Shown here: positions 45,091-55,126 of the stretch, piece by piece
Layout of the letters: each line of letters opens with the position of its first letter
Numbering within the stretch: the first letter of the stretch is position 1
NCBI GenBank assembly: GCA_013334745.1
Contig: JAAXWY010000010.1
Span: 1 to 60,742 of the forward strand
Direction: 5' to 3'
Length of the DNA: 60,742 nt
Origin: Coriobacteriia bacterium
Lineage (GTDB): Bacteria > Actinomycetota > Coriobacteriia > Anaerosomatales > JAAXUF01
The notes under the pieces: model-generated
Told to the model about the DNA's origin: nothing
Seen by the model: only the letters and a program-made list of their open reading frames with translations
Database searches by the model: none
Translations under genes and position numbers: made by a program

Positions 45091-45819
45091 CTATATCTGC
45101 CAGGTCCATCCTTCGAACTCAACGGTCATCGAACCGTCGTCGTCCTCGGTCACGCTGAGGTCGCTTCCATCACCGTCGAGCGTGCCGCCGCCTTCGACGA
45201 CCTTCTTCTCGAGACGGTCCATGCGTCGTTGCAGGCAGCGGAACATCTCGACGACGGGGTCCGGAAGATCCTCGTGATGCAGGTCGATCGTGTTGACTCG
45301 CGACCCGCCGCGCATCACCACACGCCCGGGCACGCCGACAACCGTGCAGTTGGGCGGCACGTCGTCGATGACGACCGCGCCGCCGCCGACCTTGCTGCCG
45401 TGACCCACCGTGATGTTGCCGAGAACCGCCGCGCCTACGCCGACCACGACGCAGTCATGCAGCGTGGGGTGGCGCTTGCCGGTCTCTTTGCCGGTGCCGC
45501 CCAGGGTCACACCCTGATAGATGGTCACGTCGTTGCCGATGATCGTCGTCTCGCCGATCACGACACCCATGCCATGATCGATGAAGAATCCATTCCCGAT
45601 CGTCGCTCCGGGGTGAATCTCGACGCCGGTGAAGAAGCGTGCGACCTCAGAGAGCCAGCGTGCGAACCCCCTGCGGCCATGCTCCCACAACCAATGCGTG
45701 ATGCGGTGAGCCCATATCGCGTGGATACCGGGGTAGTTGAACAGAACGCTCGCAGCAGATGTGGCTGCGGGGTCGCGCTCCTTTACCGCCCTGATATCAG
45801 CTTGAATGCGTCGAAACAT
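45091..45819 (-). CDS. cysE: Serine O-acetyltransferase
   Basis: First step of cysteine synthesis from serine and acetyl-CoA. The N-terminal FRRIQADIRAVKERDPAA, the EIHPGATIGNGFFIDHGMGVVIGETT region (in pieces) with the catalytic His, and the hexapeptide-repeat left-handed helix (DVTIYQGVTLGGTGKETGKRHP) are typical. 242 residues. The last ~40 residues are acidic and not conserved. Confidence 0.95.
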   Translation of the reverse strand: MFRRIQADIRAVKERDPAATSAASVLFNYPGIHAIWAHRITHWLWEHGRRGFARWLSEVARFFTGVEIHPGATIGNGFFIDHGMGVVIGETTIIGNDVTIYQGVTLGGTGKETGKRHPTLHDCVVVGVGAAVLGNITVGHGSKVGGGAVVIDDVPPNCTVVGVPGRVVMRGGSRVNTIDLHHEDLPDPVVEMFRCLQRRMDRLEKKVVEGGGTLDGDGSDLSVTEDDDGSMTVEFEGWTWQI

Positions 45820-45911
45820 GGTCCCTGCCCGTCGGATACGAGGCGAAGCCGCCCCCGGTGGCCCGAGCGCGGCACCAGTCTACCAGCAGCGGAGCGTACC
45901 CGCGCTGGTAG

Positions 45912-46388
45912 CTACGTACACTCGAGCAAGACGACGGCCTGGGCCGCGATGCCCTCTTCGCGACCCTCGAAGCCGAGCCGCTCGGTCGTGGTGGCCTTCA
46001 CGCCGACGCACGAAACGTCGACGCCGAGCGCTCGAGCGAGGTTCGCGCGCATCTCATCGCGGAATGGCGAGAGCCTAGGGCGCTCGCACACGACGACGCA
46101 GTCAGCGTCTATCACGCGAAAGCCGCGCTCACGAGCGAGTGCGCCCACTTCAGCGAGCAGCACGAGCGAGTCAGCGCCGGCGTAGGCGGGGTCGGTGTCC
46201 GGGAACAGCTTGCCCACATCGCCCTCGCGCAACGCACCAAGTACTGCGTCCGCGAGTGCATGGGCGAGAACATCGGCATCCGAGTGGCCGAGTAGGCCCC
46301 GCTCGTGTGCGATCTCCACGCCACCGAGGATGAGCTTGCGCCCCTCCGCGAATGCATGCACGTCGTATCCCAGTCCGACTCGAAGCAC
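45912..46388 (-). CDS. ispF: 2-C-methyl-D-erythritol 2,4-cyclodiphosphate synthase
   Basis: MEP-pathway enzyme for isoprenoids. 158 residues; VGLGYDVHAFAEGRKLILGG holds the zinc ligands Asp and His, with a third His in LLGHSDADVLAHALADA. The C-terminal VGVKATTTERLGFEGREEGI is the family signature. It follows ispD by 2 nt. Confidence 0.97.
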   Translation of the reverse strand: MLRVGLGYDVHAFAEGRKLILGGVEIAHERGLLGHSDADVLAHALADAVLGALREGDVGKLFPDTDPAYAGADSLVLLAEVGALARERGFRVIDADCVVVCERPRLSPFRDEMRANLARALGVDVSCVGVKATTTERLGFEGREEGIAAQAVVLLECT

Positions 46389-46390
46389 GG

Positions 46391-47107
46391 CTACCCCTCT
46401 TCCGATCGTCGGAACGAGAGTACCGCTTCGACCACGGCGATGTCCTCGGCCACGGTCACTTTGATGTTATCTCGGGGTCCCTCGACGAGCACGACCCTGC
46501 CACCGGCGTGCTCGACGATGGCAGCATCATCGGTTCCGATGAAGCCGTCCTTCGCAGCTCGCGCGTAGGCGGCGCGAAGTGACTCGGCGCGGAAGGCCTG
46601 CGGTGTCTGGACGGCCCAGTAACGGGCGCGGTCGGGTGTGCCGTCCACTACCCCACCCGTCACCGTCTTAAGGGTGTCGATCGACGGGTGACCGGCCACG
46701 GCACCGTCCGCGCGCGGGTCGGCCTGAAGCGCCGATACGGTCGCCTCTACCAGCGACGGCGTGAGCAGCGGGCGGGCTCCGTCCTGCACGATGAGAACTG
46801 TCGCGTCGTCCGAAGCGGCGGCGATTCCCGACGCTACGGATTCCTGCCGCGTGTCTCCAGACGCCGCGAACGTCACCGGGGTACCCACGATGACTCCCTC
46901 GACGGCAGCTGCCCGATACTCAGCAAAGCGGTCCCCCGGGCATACGAGCACGATGTGTCCGACACTGGGGGCGGCATCGAGCGCGGCCATCGTCCACGCA
47001 AGGACCGGCCGACCGGCGACGAGCGTGAGCTGCTTCCCGCCCGCGAGTCCGAGCCGCTGCCCGGTACCGCCGGCGCACACGATCGCGGTGGCGCCGTGCG
47101 GGCTCAT
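46391..47107 (-). CDS. ispD: 2-C-methyl-D-erythritol 4-phosphate cytidylyltransferase
   Basis: MEP-pathway CTP transferase. The nucleotide-binding loop CAGGTGQRLG followed by GGKQL is a slightly altered form of the usual AAGxGxRMG...PKQ. VQDGARPLLTPSLVEA and VQTPQAFRAESLRAAYARA are diagnostic. 238 residues. The ATG overlaps the stop of the PIN/TRAM gene (ATGA). Confidence 0.94.
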   Translation of the reverse strand: MSPHGATAIVCAGGTGQRLGLAGGKQLTLVAGRPVLAWTMAALDAAPSVGHIVLVCPGDRFAEYRAAAVEGVIVGTPVTFAASGDTRQESVASGIAAASDDATVLIVQDGARPLLTPSLVEATVSALQADPRADGAVAGHPSIDTLKTVTGGVVDGTPDRARYWAVQTPQAFRAESLRAAYARAAKDGFIGTDDAAIVEHAGGRVVLVEGPRDNIKVTVAEDIAVVEAVLSFRRSEEG

Positions 47108-48174
47108 GACTCGTCGCCCATCGGCGTGTTGGCGTGCGATTGCCGAGCGAAGATCATGCGGCCCGCGGACGTCTGCAGGACCGACGTCACCTCGATGTCA
47201 GCCTCGGTGCCCACAAGTCCCTTGCCGCCCTGCACCACGACCATCGTGCCGTCGTCGAGGTAGCCGACGCCCTGATCGGGCTCCTTGCCCTGCTTGGTCA
47301 CGCGCAGACGGATGCTCTCACCGGGCAGGTAGTTCGGCCGAAGCGCCGTAGCGGCTTCATTGAGGTTCATGACCTCGATGCCGCGGACACTGGCGACCTT
47401 CTGGAGGTTGTAATCAACGGTCAGCAACGACCCTTTCGCGTCGACGGCGAGCCGCATCAGCTTCTCATCCACGAGCGGTGTATCGGGGTAGTCGGTCTCA
47501 AACACCGGGACCGCGTCCTCGGTGGGCAGCGATGCGAGCAGGTCGAGCCCACGACGCCCTCGTGCGCGGCGCGTATCGTCGGCGGAGTCAGCAAGCGTCT
47601 GAAGCTCGGCCAGCACGAAGCGCGGCACGCGCAGCGTCCCCGGCAAGAACCCGATGCGCCGGAGCTCGACGAATCTGCCGTCGATGACGACGCTCGTGTC
47701 GAGCAGGACCACGCGCTGCTCGGCCGTGACGAGCTCAGGCGGAGCCAGACGCGGGAACATCGCCGAGAAGTCACGGCGCTTCGACTGAGCGGCGCGCATG
47801 AACAGATTGGCGAGAACGATCATGAGTAGAACGGTGACGGTCGTCGAAAGCCAAGCGGGCTTCACCAGACGCAGTGGCCATGAGGCGAACAGTGCGATCA
47901 CCAAACCGACCATGAGTCCCGCGGTCGACAGCAGTAGGTCGGCCGGGGACGTGTCGATGATCCGGGCTTCGATGCGACGCCAGACTCCCGTGAGTTCTCG
48001 GCCGATGATTCCGCCGAGCACGTACCCGATCGCTCCCCCAAGAATGATCAATAGAAAGATGACGTAGTAACGAGGAAGGCCGAGCTCTGTCTGCCAGTCG
48101 ACAAGACCTGTCGCCGCATACCCTCCCACTAGACCGCCCGTCACCAGAATGACTCGGGTGATGGCTTCAATCAT
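47104..48174 (-). CDS. PIN/TRAM-domain membrane protein, YacL-like
   Basis: About 356 residues: four N-terminal membrane helices (residues ~1-130), a PIN domain starting VLLDTSVVIDGRFVELRRIGF with acidic active-site residues and DEKLMRLAVDAKGSLLTVDYNLQKVA, then a C-terminal TRAM domain (GESIRLRVTKQGKEPDQGVGYL). Role unproven; an RNase is suspected. Its position between disA and ispD matches Bacillus. The start is uncertain: ATG at 48174 has no clear ribosome-binding site, and a GTG at 48213 overlaps GGGAGGAG. Confidence 0.85.
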   Translation of the reverse strand: MIEAITRVILVTGGLVGGYAATGLVDWQTELGLPRYYVIFLLIILGGAIGYVLGGIIGRELTGVWRRIEARIIDTSPADLLLSTAGLMVGLVIALFASWPLRLVKPAWLSTTVTVLLMIVLANLFMRAAQSKRRDFSAMFPRLAPPELVTAEQRVVLLDTSVVIDGRFVELRRIGFLPGTLRVPRFVLAELQTLADSADDTRRARGRRGLDLLASLPTEDAVPVFETDYPDTPLVDEKLMRLAVDAKGSLLTVDYNLQKVASVRGIEVMNLNEAATALRPNYLPGESIRLRVTKQGKEPDQGVGYLDDGTMVVVQGGKGLVGTEADIEVTSVLQTSAGRMIFARQSHANTPMGDES

Positions 48175-48303
48175 GGGTGTAGCGGATACGGCACGCGTGC
48201 CGCTCGCCTCCACCTCCTCCCGGTTCGTTGATGCGAACCCATACCCCCGACCGATGCTAGCACACGGCCAGCTGGGCTCTCCTTGATGAGGGTATCGGCT
48301 GCC

Positions 48304-49365
48304 CTAGACCGCAGCGTGAGCGCGGATCCTGCTCAGACCGCTCGCGATCGCCTTGGCGCGACGCGTACCGACACCATCGACGTCATCGAGTTCGGCCGCG
48401 GTCGCACGGACCATCGCGGGCAGCGAGCAGAAGCGCTCGACGATGCGATTGACGACCGTGGAGGGTAGCGCCGGTATCTGGGCCAGGACGCGGTAGCCAC
48501 GCGGTCGCAGGTGCTGCTCACCGCGATCGCCGGCGTCGAGGCCGAGTTCGTGCGCGACCGCATCGGGCTCAAGCAAGCGGTCGAGCGGCAGGTCGCCGAG
48601 GCGCGTGCGAACGGCCGCACAGTTGCGCGATGCGGGGTCGGCCGCATAATCGCGGACCAGGAGGTTGTACTGGTCGTCGATACCGGCAGTGAGCTCATCG
48701 GCTTGCATGCGCACGAGGCGGCCTTCAGTCCCGAGCTGACCGATGTAGCGCGCGACCTCGTGCGAAACCCGGCGCACCATCTCGAACCGGCCGATCGCCT
48801 CGGCCACATCACCGAGTGTGACCAGATCATCGAACTCGAGGTGAGTGACGCGTTCCATGACCTCACCGAGACGGGTGCGGTAGTTCTGGAGAGTCTGGAG
48901 CGCTTGATTCGCCTTGGCGAGAACGACTTCCGTGTCCTCGAGCGTGATGCGCCGTCCTCGCAGGTAGAGGCTTACGATCTGGCGCCGCTGCGAGACCGAG
49001 ATGACCAGTGCCTTGGTCTGCCGGCTGACGCGCTCGGCGGTGCGGTGACGCATACCGGTCTCGCTGGTGGGAAGCGACGGATCAGGCTGCAGGTGGGCGT
49101 TTGCCCGCATGATACGAGCCGCGTACTGATCCAAGATGATCGCACCGTCCATCTTGGCGAGCTCAAACACCCGCTGCGGCGTGAACGGCGTGTCGATGAT
49201 GAATCCGCCGTCGCAGAGCCCTTTCACACCGGCCTCATCGCCGATGACGATGAGCGCGCCGGTTCTGGCGGCGAGAATCATGTCCAGCCCTTCGCGCAGA
49301 TGCGTTCCAGGAGCGACCTTCTTCAGTTCCTCGCGGAGCAACTCTCTCGTCTTTGGGTCAATCAC
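48304..49365 (-). CDS. disA: DNA integrity scanning protein DisA (diadenylate cyclase)
   Basis: Makes c-di-AMP from two ATP and scans DNA for branched structures. The DAC domain has the motifs DGAIILD and RHRTAER; a helical linker and a C-terminal helix-hairpin-helix domain (LDDVDGVGTRRAKAIASGLSR) follow. I chose the GTG at 49365 with GGGAG 5 nt upstream; this gives 353 residues, the usual length. An in-frame start at 49485 would overlap radA by 29 nt and add a non-homologous extension. Confidence 0.93.
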   Translation of the reverse strand: MIDPKTRELLREELKKVAPGTHLREGLDMILAARTGALIVIGDEAGVKGLCDGGFIIDTPFTPQRVFELAKMDGAIILDQYAARIMRANAHLQPDPSLPTSETGMRHRTAERVSRQTKALVISVSQRRQIVSLYLRGRRITLEDTEVVLAKANQALQTLQNYRTRLGEVMERVTHLEFDDLVTLGDVAEAIGRFEMVRRVSHEVARYIGQLGTEGRLVRMQADELTAGIDDQYNLLVRDYAADPASRNCAAVRTRLGDLPLDRLLEPDAVAHELGLDAGDRGEQHLRPRGYRVLAQIPALPSTVVNRIVERFCSLPAMVRATAAELDDVDGVGTRRAKAIASGLSRIRAHAAV

Positions 49366-49456
49366 ATGGACTCCCACCACGTCGGTGAATGCAACGCCTA
49401 TCTCGATTCTGCCACGACTGGGCCCGCGCGTAACCCTACTTGGTCGCGAGAAGACC

Positions 49457-50818
49457 TCAGTGACCTTGCCCGAACGCAGCCGCAAGCGCGTCTTGAATCG
49501 TGGTCGTGCTGACGAGTGGCCCCCGATCGGCCTCGGTCATCGATGCGGGAGCGGCGCCGAGCACGCGCTCGAAACCGAACCGCGACGCCTCCTTCGCACG
49601 GGACGCCGCCTGCGCTACGGGTCTGATCTGCCCCGTCAGCCCGAGCTCGCCGAAGGAAGCGATCGAACGCTTGATGGGCACGTCCCTCAACGCCGAGGCA
49701 AGTGCGAGCGCCAGCGGCAGGTCGACCGCCGGCTCAAGGATGCGCAACCCGCCTGCGACCGACACGTAGACGTCCTGACCGGCGAAGGACAGCCCGGCGC
49801 GTCGCTCCAGAACGGCGAGCACCTGCAGAAGCCGAGCGGTGTCCACGCCCGTGGCGAGTCGCCGCGGCGCAGGCAGGTAGCTCGGTGTCACAAGCGCCTG
49901 AATCTCGACGAGCAAGGGCCGCGTGCCCTCCATCGCTGTCATGACCGCCGAGCCGGCGACCTCCTCGGTTCGCTCGGCGATGAACGCCGACGAAGGCGAT
50001 CCGACGCCGATAAGCCCGACCTCCCCCATCTCGAAGATGCCGATCTCACTTGACGAGCCGAACCTGTTCTTGACCGCGCGGACTATGCGAAACGCGTGGT
50101 CGCGGTCACCCTCGAAGTACAGGACCGCATCAACCATGTGCTCGAGGACTCGTGGGCCCGCGATCGCGCCGTCCTTGGTTACGTGACCGACGATGAGCGT
50201 GGTCACACCGAGGTCCTTGGCCACCCTCATGAGACGGGCGGTGCATGCGCGGACCTGTCCAACACTGCCGGGCGCTCCGGACAGCTCGGAATCAAAGGCC
50301 GTCTGAATCGAGTCGATGATGAGTACGCCGGGTTTGCGCTCCCGCACAGTCTCCTCGACGACAGTGATGTCGAGCTCTGGCAGCAGCTTGACGCGCTCAC
50401 TCGTCGCACCGAGTCGCCGCGCGCGAAGACCGATCTGCTGCGGCGACTCTTCACCGCACACATACAGCACGTCGGTACCGGTCGATCCGATCGCCTGGGC
50501 TGCCTGGAGCAGGAGTGTGGACTTGCCGATTCCCGGCTCACCGCCGAGCAGAACGAGCGAACCTGCGACCAGGCCGCCGCCCAGCACCCGATCGAGCTCG
50601 TCGATGCCGGTCGTCGATCGCTTGGCCTCGCTGGCGCCGACCTCGTCGAGACCGAGCGTAACCGCACTCAGACGCGCAGCCCGCCGACCATCGCCGACGG
50701 GCTGCTCGATCTCTTCAACCATTGTGCCGAACTCGCCACAGTCACTGCAGCGTCCTTGCCAGCGGAGCGCACTCGCGCCGCAGTTCTGACAGCGCCACAC
50801 AGACCGCGTCTTCGCCAT
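49457..50818 (-). CDS. radA: DNA repair protein RadA (Sms)
   Basis: Recombination helicase related to RecA and Lon. N-terminal zinc finger CQNCG and CSDCGEFGT (about residues 10-32), Walker A GGEPGIGKSTLLL near residue 87, the RadA-specific KNRFGSSSEIGIFEM, then a Lon-protease-like domain without an obvious catalytic Ser-Lys pair. 453 residues. It starts 3 nt after the clpC stop and precedes disA, as in Bacillus. Confidence 0.96.
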   Translation of the reverse strand: MAKTRSVWRCQNCGASALRWQGRCSDCGEFGTMVEEIEQPVGDGRRAARLSAVTLGLDEVGASEAKRSTTGIDELDRVLGGGLVAGSLVLLGGEPGIGKSTLLLQAAQAIGSTGTDVLYVCGEESPQQIGLRARRLGATSERVKLLPELDITVVEETVRERKPGVLIIDSIQTAFDSELSGAPGSVGQVRACTARLMRVAKDLGVTTLIVGHVTKDGAIAGPRVLEHMVDAVLYFEGDRDHAFRIVRAVKNRFGSSSEIGIFEMGEVGLIGVGSPSSAFIAERTEEVAGSAVMTAMEGTRPLLVEIQALVTPSYLPAPRRLATGVDTARLLQVLAVLERRAGLSFAGQDVYVSVAGGLRILEPAVDLPLALALASALRDVPIKRSIASFGELGLTGQIRPVAQAASRAKEASRFGFERVLGAAPASMTEADRGPLVSTTTIQDALAAAFGQGH

Positions 50819-50821
50819 GCG

Positions 50822-53389
50822 CTACTCGCCAGCCGCGCCGCCGGAGGCCTTGCCGCCACCGCTTCGCACACCACTGCGACGAGTCGGGGCCGGCTTGCTC
50901 GGCACCTCAGGCTCCTCGGTCGCGGCGCGAGTCGAAACCGCGACGATGCCCTCGCCCTTTCGGAAGGCAGCGGCACCGTCCTCGACATAGACCTCGATGA
51001 CGTCGCCAGCAAGCCAGTTCCCGCCGAGGATCTGCTCGGAGAGCGGGTCCTCGAGCAGACGCTGGATCGCGCGCCTCAACGGACGGGCGCCCAGCGTGGA
51101 GTCGAAGCCCTCCTGCGCGAGCAACTTGCGTGCTTCTTCGGTGATCGTTATGCCGAAGCCTTGCTGACCGAGCTGCACGCGCAGACGATCGACCATGAGA
51201 TCGACGATCTGCTCGATCTGTTCGGTGTTGAGGTCGTGGAACACGATGACCTCGTCCACACGGTTGAGGAACTCGGGCCGGAAGAGCTTCTTGAGCTCCC
51301 CGGTCACCCGCTCCTTGACCGCGTCGTAGCCGATGCCACCGCTGGCGGCCGCCGGCATGAAGCCGAGGGATGCCTGCTTCACGATGTCCCGCGCGCCGAT
51401 GTTGCTGGTCATGATCACGATCGCGTTCTTGAAGTCGACCTTGCGACCCTGAGCATCGGTGAGGCGACCCTCCTCGAGGACCTGCAGAAGCACGTTGAAC
51501 ACGTCGGGGTGCGCCTTCTCGATCTCGTCGAAGAGGATGACGGAGTACGGCTTGCGACGGACGGCCTCTGTGAGCTGACCGCCTTCATCGAACCCGACGT
51601 AGCCCGGAGGCGAACCGATCAGGCGAGACACGGTGTGCTTCTCCATGTACTCGGACATGTCGAGGCTGATAAGCGAGTCCTCGCTGCCGAACAGGAAGCT
51701 TGCGAGGGCCTTGGAGAGCTCGGTCTTACCAACTCCGGACGGGCCCAGGAAGATGAACGAGCCCGAGGGGCGCTTGGGATCCTTGAGGCCGGCGCGTGCG
51801 CGTCGGATAGCTTTGCTGACGGCGGTGACGGCTTCGTCCTGGCCGACGATCCGCTCGTGCAGCACGGTTTCCATCCGCAGAAGCTTGGCGGTCTCTTCCT
51901 CGGTCAGCGCTGTGACCGGGACGCCGGTCCACATCGACACGACCTCGGCGATCTCGCGCTCGCCAACGACGACCGTGCGCCGGTTGTCCGGCTTCATCCA
52001 CTCTTCCTCGAGCTCGCGCTTCTCGGCGAGAATCTGCTTCTCGGTGTCGCGCATGCTCGCGGCCTTCTCGAACTCCTGCGCCTCGATCGCGGCTTCCTTC
52101 TCGGCGCGAACAGACCTCAGTCGGTCGTCGACCTCCTTGACGCCCGGAGGTGCCGTCATCATCTTGATGCGCATCTTGGCGCCAGCCTCGTCGACAAGGT
52201 CGATGGCCTTGTCCGGGAGGAAGCGGTCTGAGATGTAGCGGTCAGCGAGTGTCGCAGCCGCCTCGATGGCCTCATCTGTGATGGTGACGCGGTGATGCGC
52301 CTCGTAGCGATCTCGGAGTCCTTTGAGGATCTCGACGGTCTCTTCAACGCTGGGCTCGCCGACCTGGATAGGCTGGAAGCGGCGCTCAAGTGCGGGATCC
52401 TTCTCGACGTACTTGCGGAACTCATCGAGCGTGGTCGCACCGATCGTCTGCAGCTCGCCTCGCGCGAGCGCAGGCTTGATGATGCTCGCTGCATCGATAG
52501 CGCCCTCTGCGGCTCCGGCGCCGACGAGTGTGTGCATCTCATCCACGAAGAGGATGATGTCACCGCGCTCGCGAATCTCCTTCATGACCTTCTTGAGTCG
52601 ATCCTCGAACTCACCGCGGTACTTGCTCCCGGCAACGAGTGCCGCGAGGTCGAGCGTGTAGAGCTGCTTGTCCTTGATGGTCTCGGGCACCTCGTCGTTG
52701 GAGATGCGCTGGGCGAGACCCTCGGCCACGGCCGTCTTGCCGACGCCGGGTTCACCGATGAGCACCGGGTTGTTCTTCGTGCGCCGCGAAAGGATCTGCA
52801 TGACGCGCTCGATCTCATTGGCGCGACCGATCACGGGGTCAAGCTTGCCGTCGCGGGCCTGACGGGTGAGATTGCGTCCGTACTCATCGAGAATCGACGA
52901 GCCGTTTCCACCCCCACCGCGACGCTCCTCGGAACTCTCGGCACCCTTGCCGTAGTGCCCCGAGAGCAGCTGGATGACCGCCGAGCGGACCTTGTCGAGA
53001 TCGGCGCCGAGGTTGAGCAGCACCTGCGCAGCGACACCCTCGCCTTCACGGATAAGCCCAAGAAGGATGTGCTCTGTGCCGATGTAGTTGTGCCCGAGCT
53101 GCAACGCCTCGCGCAGCGAGAGCTCAAGCACCTTCTTGGCGCGAGGCGTGAACGGGATATGCCCGGTCGGAACGAACGTGCCGCGTCCGATGAGATCTTC
53201 AACCTGCGCGTGAACGTCCTCGAGTGAGATGTTGAGCGACTCGAGCGCCTTGGCGGCGATGCCGTCCTGCTCGCGAATCAGCCCGAGCAGCAAGTGCTCG
53301 GTCCCGATGTAGTTCTGGTTGAGCATGCGCGCCTCTTCTTGGGCGTACACGACAACCCTTCGCGCCTTTTCTGTGAATCGCTCGAACAT
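50822..53389 (-). CDS. clpC: ATP-dependent Clp protease ATPase subunit ClpC
   Basis: AAA+ unfoldase for ClpP. 855 residues: paired Clp N-repeats (about 1-145), AAA1 with Walker [13 protein letters not shown] near 212, a UVR/middle domain (about 420-470), AAA2 with Walker [12 protein letters not shown] near 548, and the D2-small domain. The C-terminal ~50 residues are a low-complexity Gly/Ser/Arg tail. ctsR and mcsAB, which precede clpC in Bacillus, are absent. Confidence 0.96.
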   Translation of the reverse strand: MFERFTEKARRVVVYAQEEARMLNQNYIGTEHLLLGLIREQDGIAAKALESLNISLEDVHAQVEDLIGRGTFVPTGHIPFTPRAKKVLELSLREALQLGHNYIGTEHILLGLIREGEGVAAQVLLNLGADLDKVRSAVIQLLSGHYGKGAESSEERRGGGGNGSSILDEYGRNLTRQARDGKLDPVIGRANEIERVMQILSRRTKNNPVLIGEPGVGKTAVAEGLAQRISNDEVPETIKDKQLYTLDLAALVAGSKYRGEFEDRLKKVMKEIRERGDIILFVDEMHTLVGAGAAEGAIDAASIIKPALARGELQTIGATTLDEFRKYVEKDPALERRFQPIQVGEPSVEETVEILKGLRDRYEAHHRVTITDEAIEAAATLADRYISDRFLPDKAIDLVDEAGAKMRIKMMTAPPGVKEVDDRLRSVRAEKEAAIEAQEFEKAASMRDTEKQILAEKRELEEEWMKPDNRRTVVVGEREIAEVVSMWTGVPVTALTEEETAKLLRMETVLHERIVGQDEAVTAVSKAIRRARAGLKDPKRPSGSFIFLGPSGVGKTELSKALASFLFGSEDSLISLDMSEYMEKHTVSRLIGSPPGYVGFDEGGQLTEAVRRKPYSVILFDEIEKAHPDVFNVLLQVLEEGRLTDAQGRKVDFKNAIVIMTSNIGARDIVKQASLGFMPAAASGGIGYDAVKERVTGELKKLFRPEFLNRVDEVIVFHDLNTEQIEQIVDLMVDRLRVQLGQQGFGITITEEARKLLAQEGFDSTLGARPLRRAIQRLLEDPLSEQILGGNWLAGDVIEVYVEDGAAAFRKGEGIVAVSTRAATEEPEVPSKPAPTRRSGVRSGGGKASGGAAGE

Positions 53390-53409
53390 GAGAGCGCCTC
53401 CCTATCGCA

Positions 53410-53429
53410 GCGGTTCTCTGAGGAACCGC
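53410..53429 (-). other. Hairpin in the clpC 5' leader
   Basis: GCGGTTC/GAACCGC with a 6-nt loop, about 20 nt upstream of the clpC start and downstream of the -10 at 53453-53458. Could affect mRNA stability or translation. Confidence 0.5.
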
Positions 53430-53452
53430 GAATTCGATGAACCTGTAGACGG

Positions 53453-53458
53453 AGTATA
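53453..53458 (-). promoter_or_regulatory. Candidate -10 element for clpC
   Basis: TATACT on the minus strand, five of six to consensus, about 65 nt upstream of the clpC start. No convincing -35 is placed; an imperfect inverted repeat CACCGACA...TCGGCAGGTG (53466-53487) lies where it should be and may be an operator. No CtsR or HspR consensus was seen. Confidence 0.4.
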
Positions 53459-53515
53459 CCCGCCGCACCGACATGAATCGGCAGGTGCACGAACAATAGC
53501 AAGGAGAGTGCCACG

Positions 53516-53540
53516 AATCTGAGTCACTCGGACTTAGATT
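53516..53540 (-). terminator. Stem-loop after lysS
   Basis: Nine-bp stem AATCTGAGT/ACTTAGATT (one G-T pair) with a 7-nt loop; a second small stem TCCCC/GGGGA follows at 53541-53558. They lie between the lysS stop and the clpC promoter. No U-run. Confidence 0.5.
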
Positions 53541-53595
53541 TCCCCGAATTCAAGGGGATTCGACGGGCATCGAGCGATTGATGCGAGAGCGGGAC

Positions 53596-55122
53596 TCAGG
53601 CCTCAGGCCGCATGTGGGGGAAGAGCAGCACGTCCCGGATGGATGCGGAATCGGTAAGCAGCATCACGAGCCGGTCGATACCGAGACCCATGCCGCCAGC
53701 CGGTGGCATACCGTACTCCTGCGCACGGAGGTAGTCCTCGTCGACCCACATGGCTTCGTCGTCGCCCGCGTCCTTGGCGGCCGCCTGTGCCTCGAACCGT
53801 CCGCGCTGATCGATCGGGTCGACCAGCTCCGAAAACGCGTTTGCGAACTCGCGACCTGTGATGATCAGCTCGAAGCGGTCGGTGAGCTCGGGATCGTCGT
53901 CGTTGCGTCGCGCCAAGGGCGACGTCTCGGCGGGGTACATGGTCACGAAGGTCGGCTCCATGAGCGTGTGCTCGACGAGCTTCTCGAACAGCTCGGTGAT
54001 GAGCTTGCCCTTGCCGAAGCTCTTCTCGAACGGGACTTCGTGCTTGTCGCACAGCGCACACAACTCCTCGATCGAGCGCGCGAAGCTTACGTCTTCGCCT
54101 GCGGCGGCAGTGGTCAGCTCAGTCATCGTGGCGCGGCGCCAGGGGGACGCAAGCGACACGGTGGTGCCCTGATACTCCACGTCGAGCGTGCCGAGCACCT
54201 CGCTTGCGGCGCTGGTGATGATTCCCTCCGTCAGGTCCATCATCGATGCCATGTTGCCGTACGCCTGGTACGCCTCGAGCATCGTGAACTCGGGGTTGTG
54301 GCGCACGCTCATGCCCTCGTTGCGGAAGGAACGGTTGATCTCGTAGACGCGCTCAAAGCCGCCTACGAGCAGCCGCTTCAGGTACAGCTCAGGGGCGATG
54401 CGCAGATACAACGGCATGTCGAGCGCGTTGTGGTGGGTCACGAACGGCTTGGCCGTGGCACCGCCGGGAATCGCGTGCAGCATGGGCGTCTCGACCTCGA
54501 GGTAGCCCTGCGCGTCCATGTAGCGGCGGATGGCTCCGATGATGCGGAACCGGGTGGTGAACACCTCGCGCACCCCGGGGTTCGCGATGAGGTCGACGTA
54601 GCGCTGGCGGTAACGGGTTTCGGTGTCCGAGAGGCCATGGTACTTCTCGGGAAGAGGCCGGAGCGACTTCGAAAGAAGCGTGACCTGAGTCGGGGCCACG
54701 GACAACTCGCCGCGGCGTGTCCGCATGACGGTGCCGACGGCACCGATCCAGTCGCCGAGGTCGAGATCCTTGATGGCCTCGAACGCTTCATCACCGACAA
54801 GGTTCACGCGGGTGAAGAGCTGCAGGTCGCCGGTTGCGTCGCGAATGACGAGGAAGACGATCTTGCCCTGATCGCGCTTGGCTACAAGTCGGCCGGCCAC
54901 GCTGACGACGATCTCGGTCTCTGCGCCGTCCGCAAGCTCCGCATGCGCGGCTTCGATTTCAGCGGCTCTCGCGGTGACATCCCAGTGATCGGCGTAGGGC
55001 TGTGCGCCGGACGCCCGCAACGCATCGAGCTTTGCTCGGCGTACGACGAATGGATCGTCCTCGATGATCTCGGCCGCCTCGCCCGCAGGTGAGGTTGCGT
55101 CCGTGCGCTCCTCGTCACCCAT
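53596..55122 (-). CDS. lysS: Lysyl-tRNA synthetase (class II)
   Basis: Charges tRNA-Lys. OB anticodon-binding domain (VSVAGRLVAKRDQGKIVFLVI) then the class II core: motif 1 around FRIIGAIRRYMDAQGYLEVETP, motif 2 FRNEGMSVRHNPEFTMLE, motif 3 GGMGLGIDRLVMLLTD. 508 residues from the ATG at 55122, 4 nt after greA. A TTG at 55146 that overlaps greA is possible. No ribosome-binding site is clear for either. A lysS just upstream of clpC parallels Bacillus. Confidence 0.95.
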   Translation of the reverse strand: MGDEERTDATSPAGEAAEIIEDDPFVVRRAKLDALRASGAQPYADHWDVTARAAEIEAAHAELADGAETEIVVSVAGRLVAKRDQGKIVFLVIRDATGDLQLFTRVNLVGDEAFEAIKDLDLGDWIGAVGTVMRTRRGELSVAPTQVTLLSKSLRPLPEKYHGLSDTETRYRQRYVDLIANPGVREVFTTRFRIIGAIRRYMDAQGYLEVETPMLHAIPGGATAKPFVTHHNALDMPLYLRIAPELYLKRLLVGGFERVYEINRSFRNEGMSVRHNPEFTMLEAYQAYGNMASMMDLTEGIITSAASEVLGTLDVEYQGTTVSLASPWRRATMTELTTAAAGEDVSFARSIEELCALCDKHEVPFEKSFGKGKLITELFEKLVEHTLMEPTFVTMYPAETSPLARRNDDDPELTDRFELIITGREFANAFSELVDPIDQRGRFEAQAAAKDAGDDEAMWVDEDYLRAQEYGMPPAGGMGLGIDRLVMLLTDSASIRDVLLFPHMRPEA

Positions 55123-55126
55123 CGAA

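Noticed and set aside
50096-52231. A 711-codon plus-strand open frame antisense to radA and clpC
   Set aside because: Shadow frame of conserved genes with biased composition.
53390-53595. CtsR heptad or HspR (HAIR) operators upstream of clpC
   Set aside because: Neither GGTCAAA repeats nor the CTTGAGT-type inverted repeat is present.
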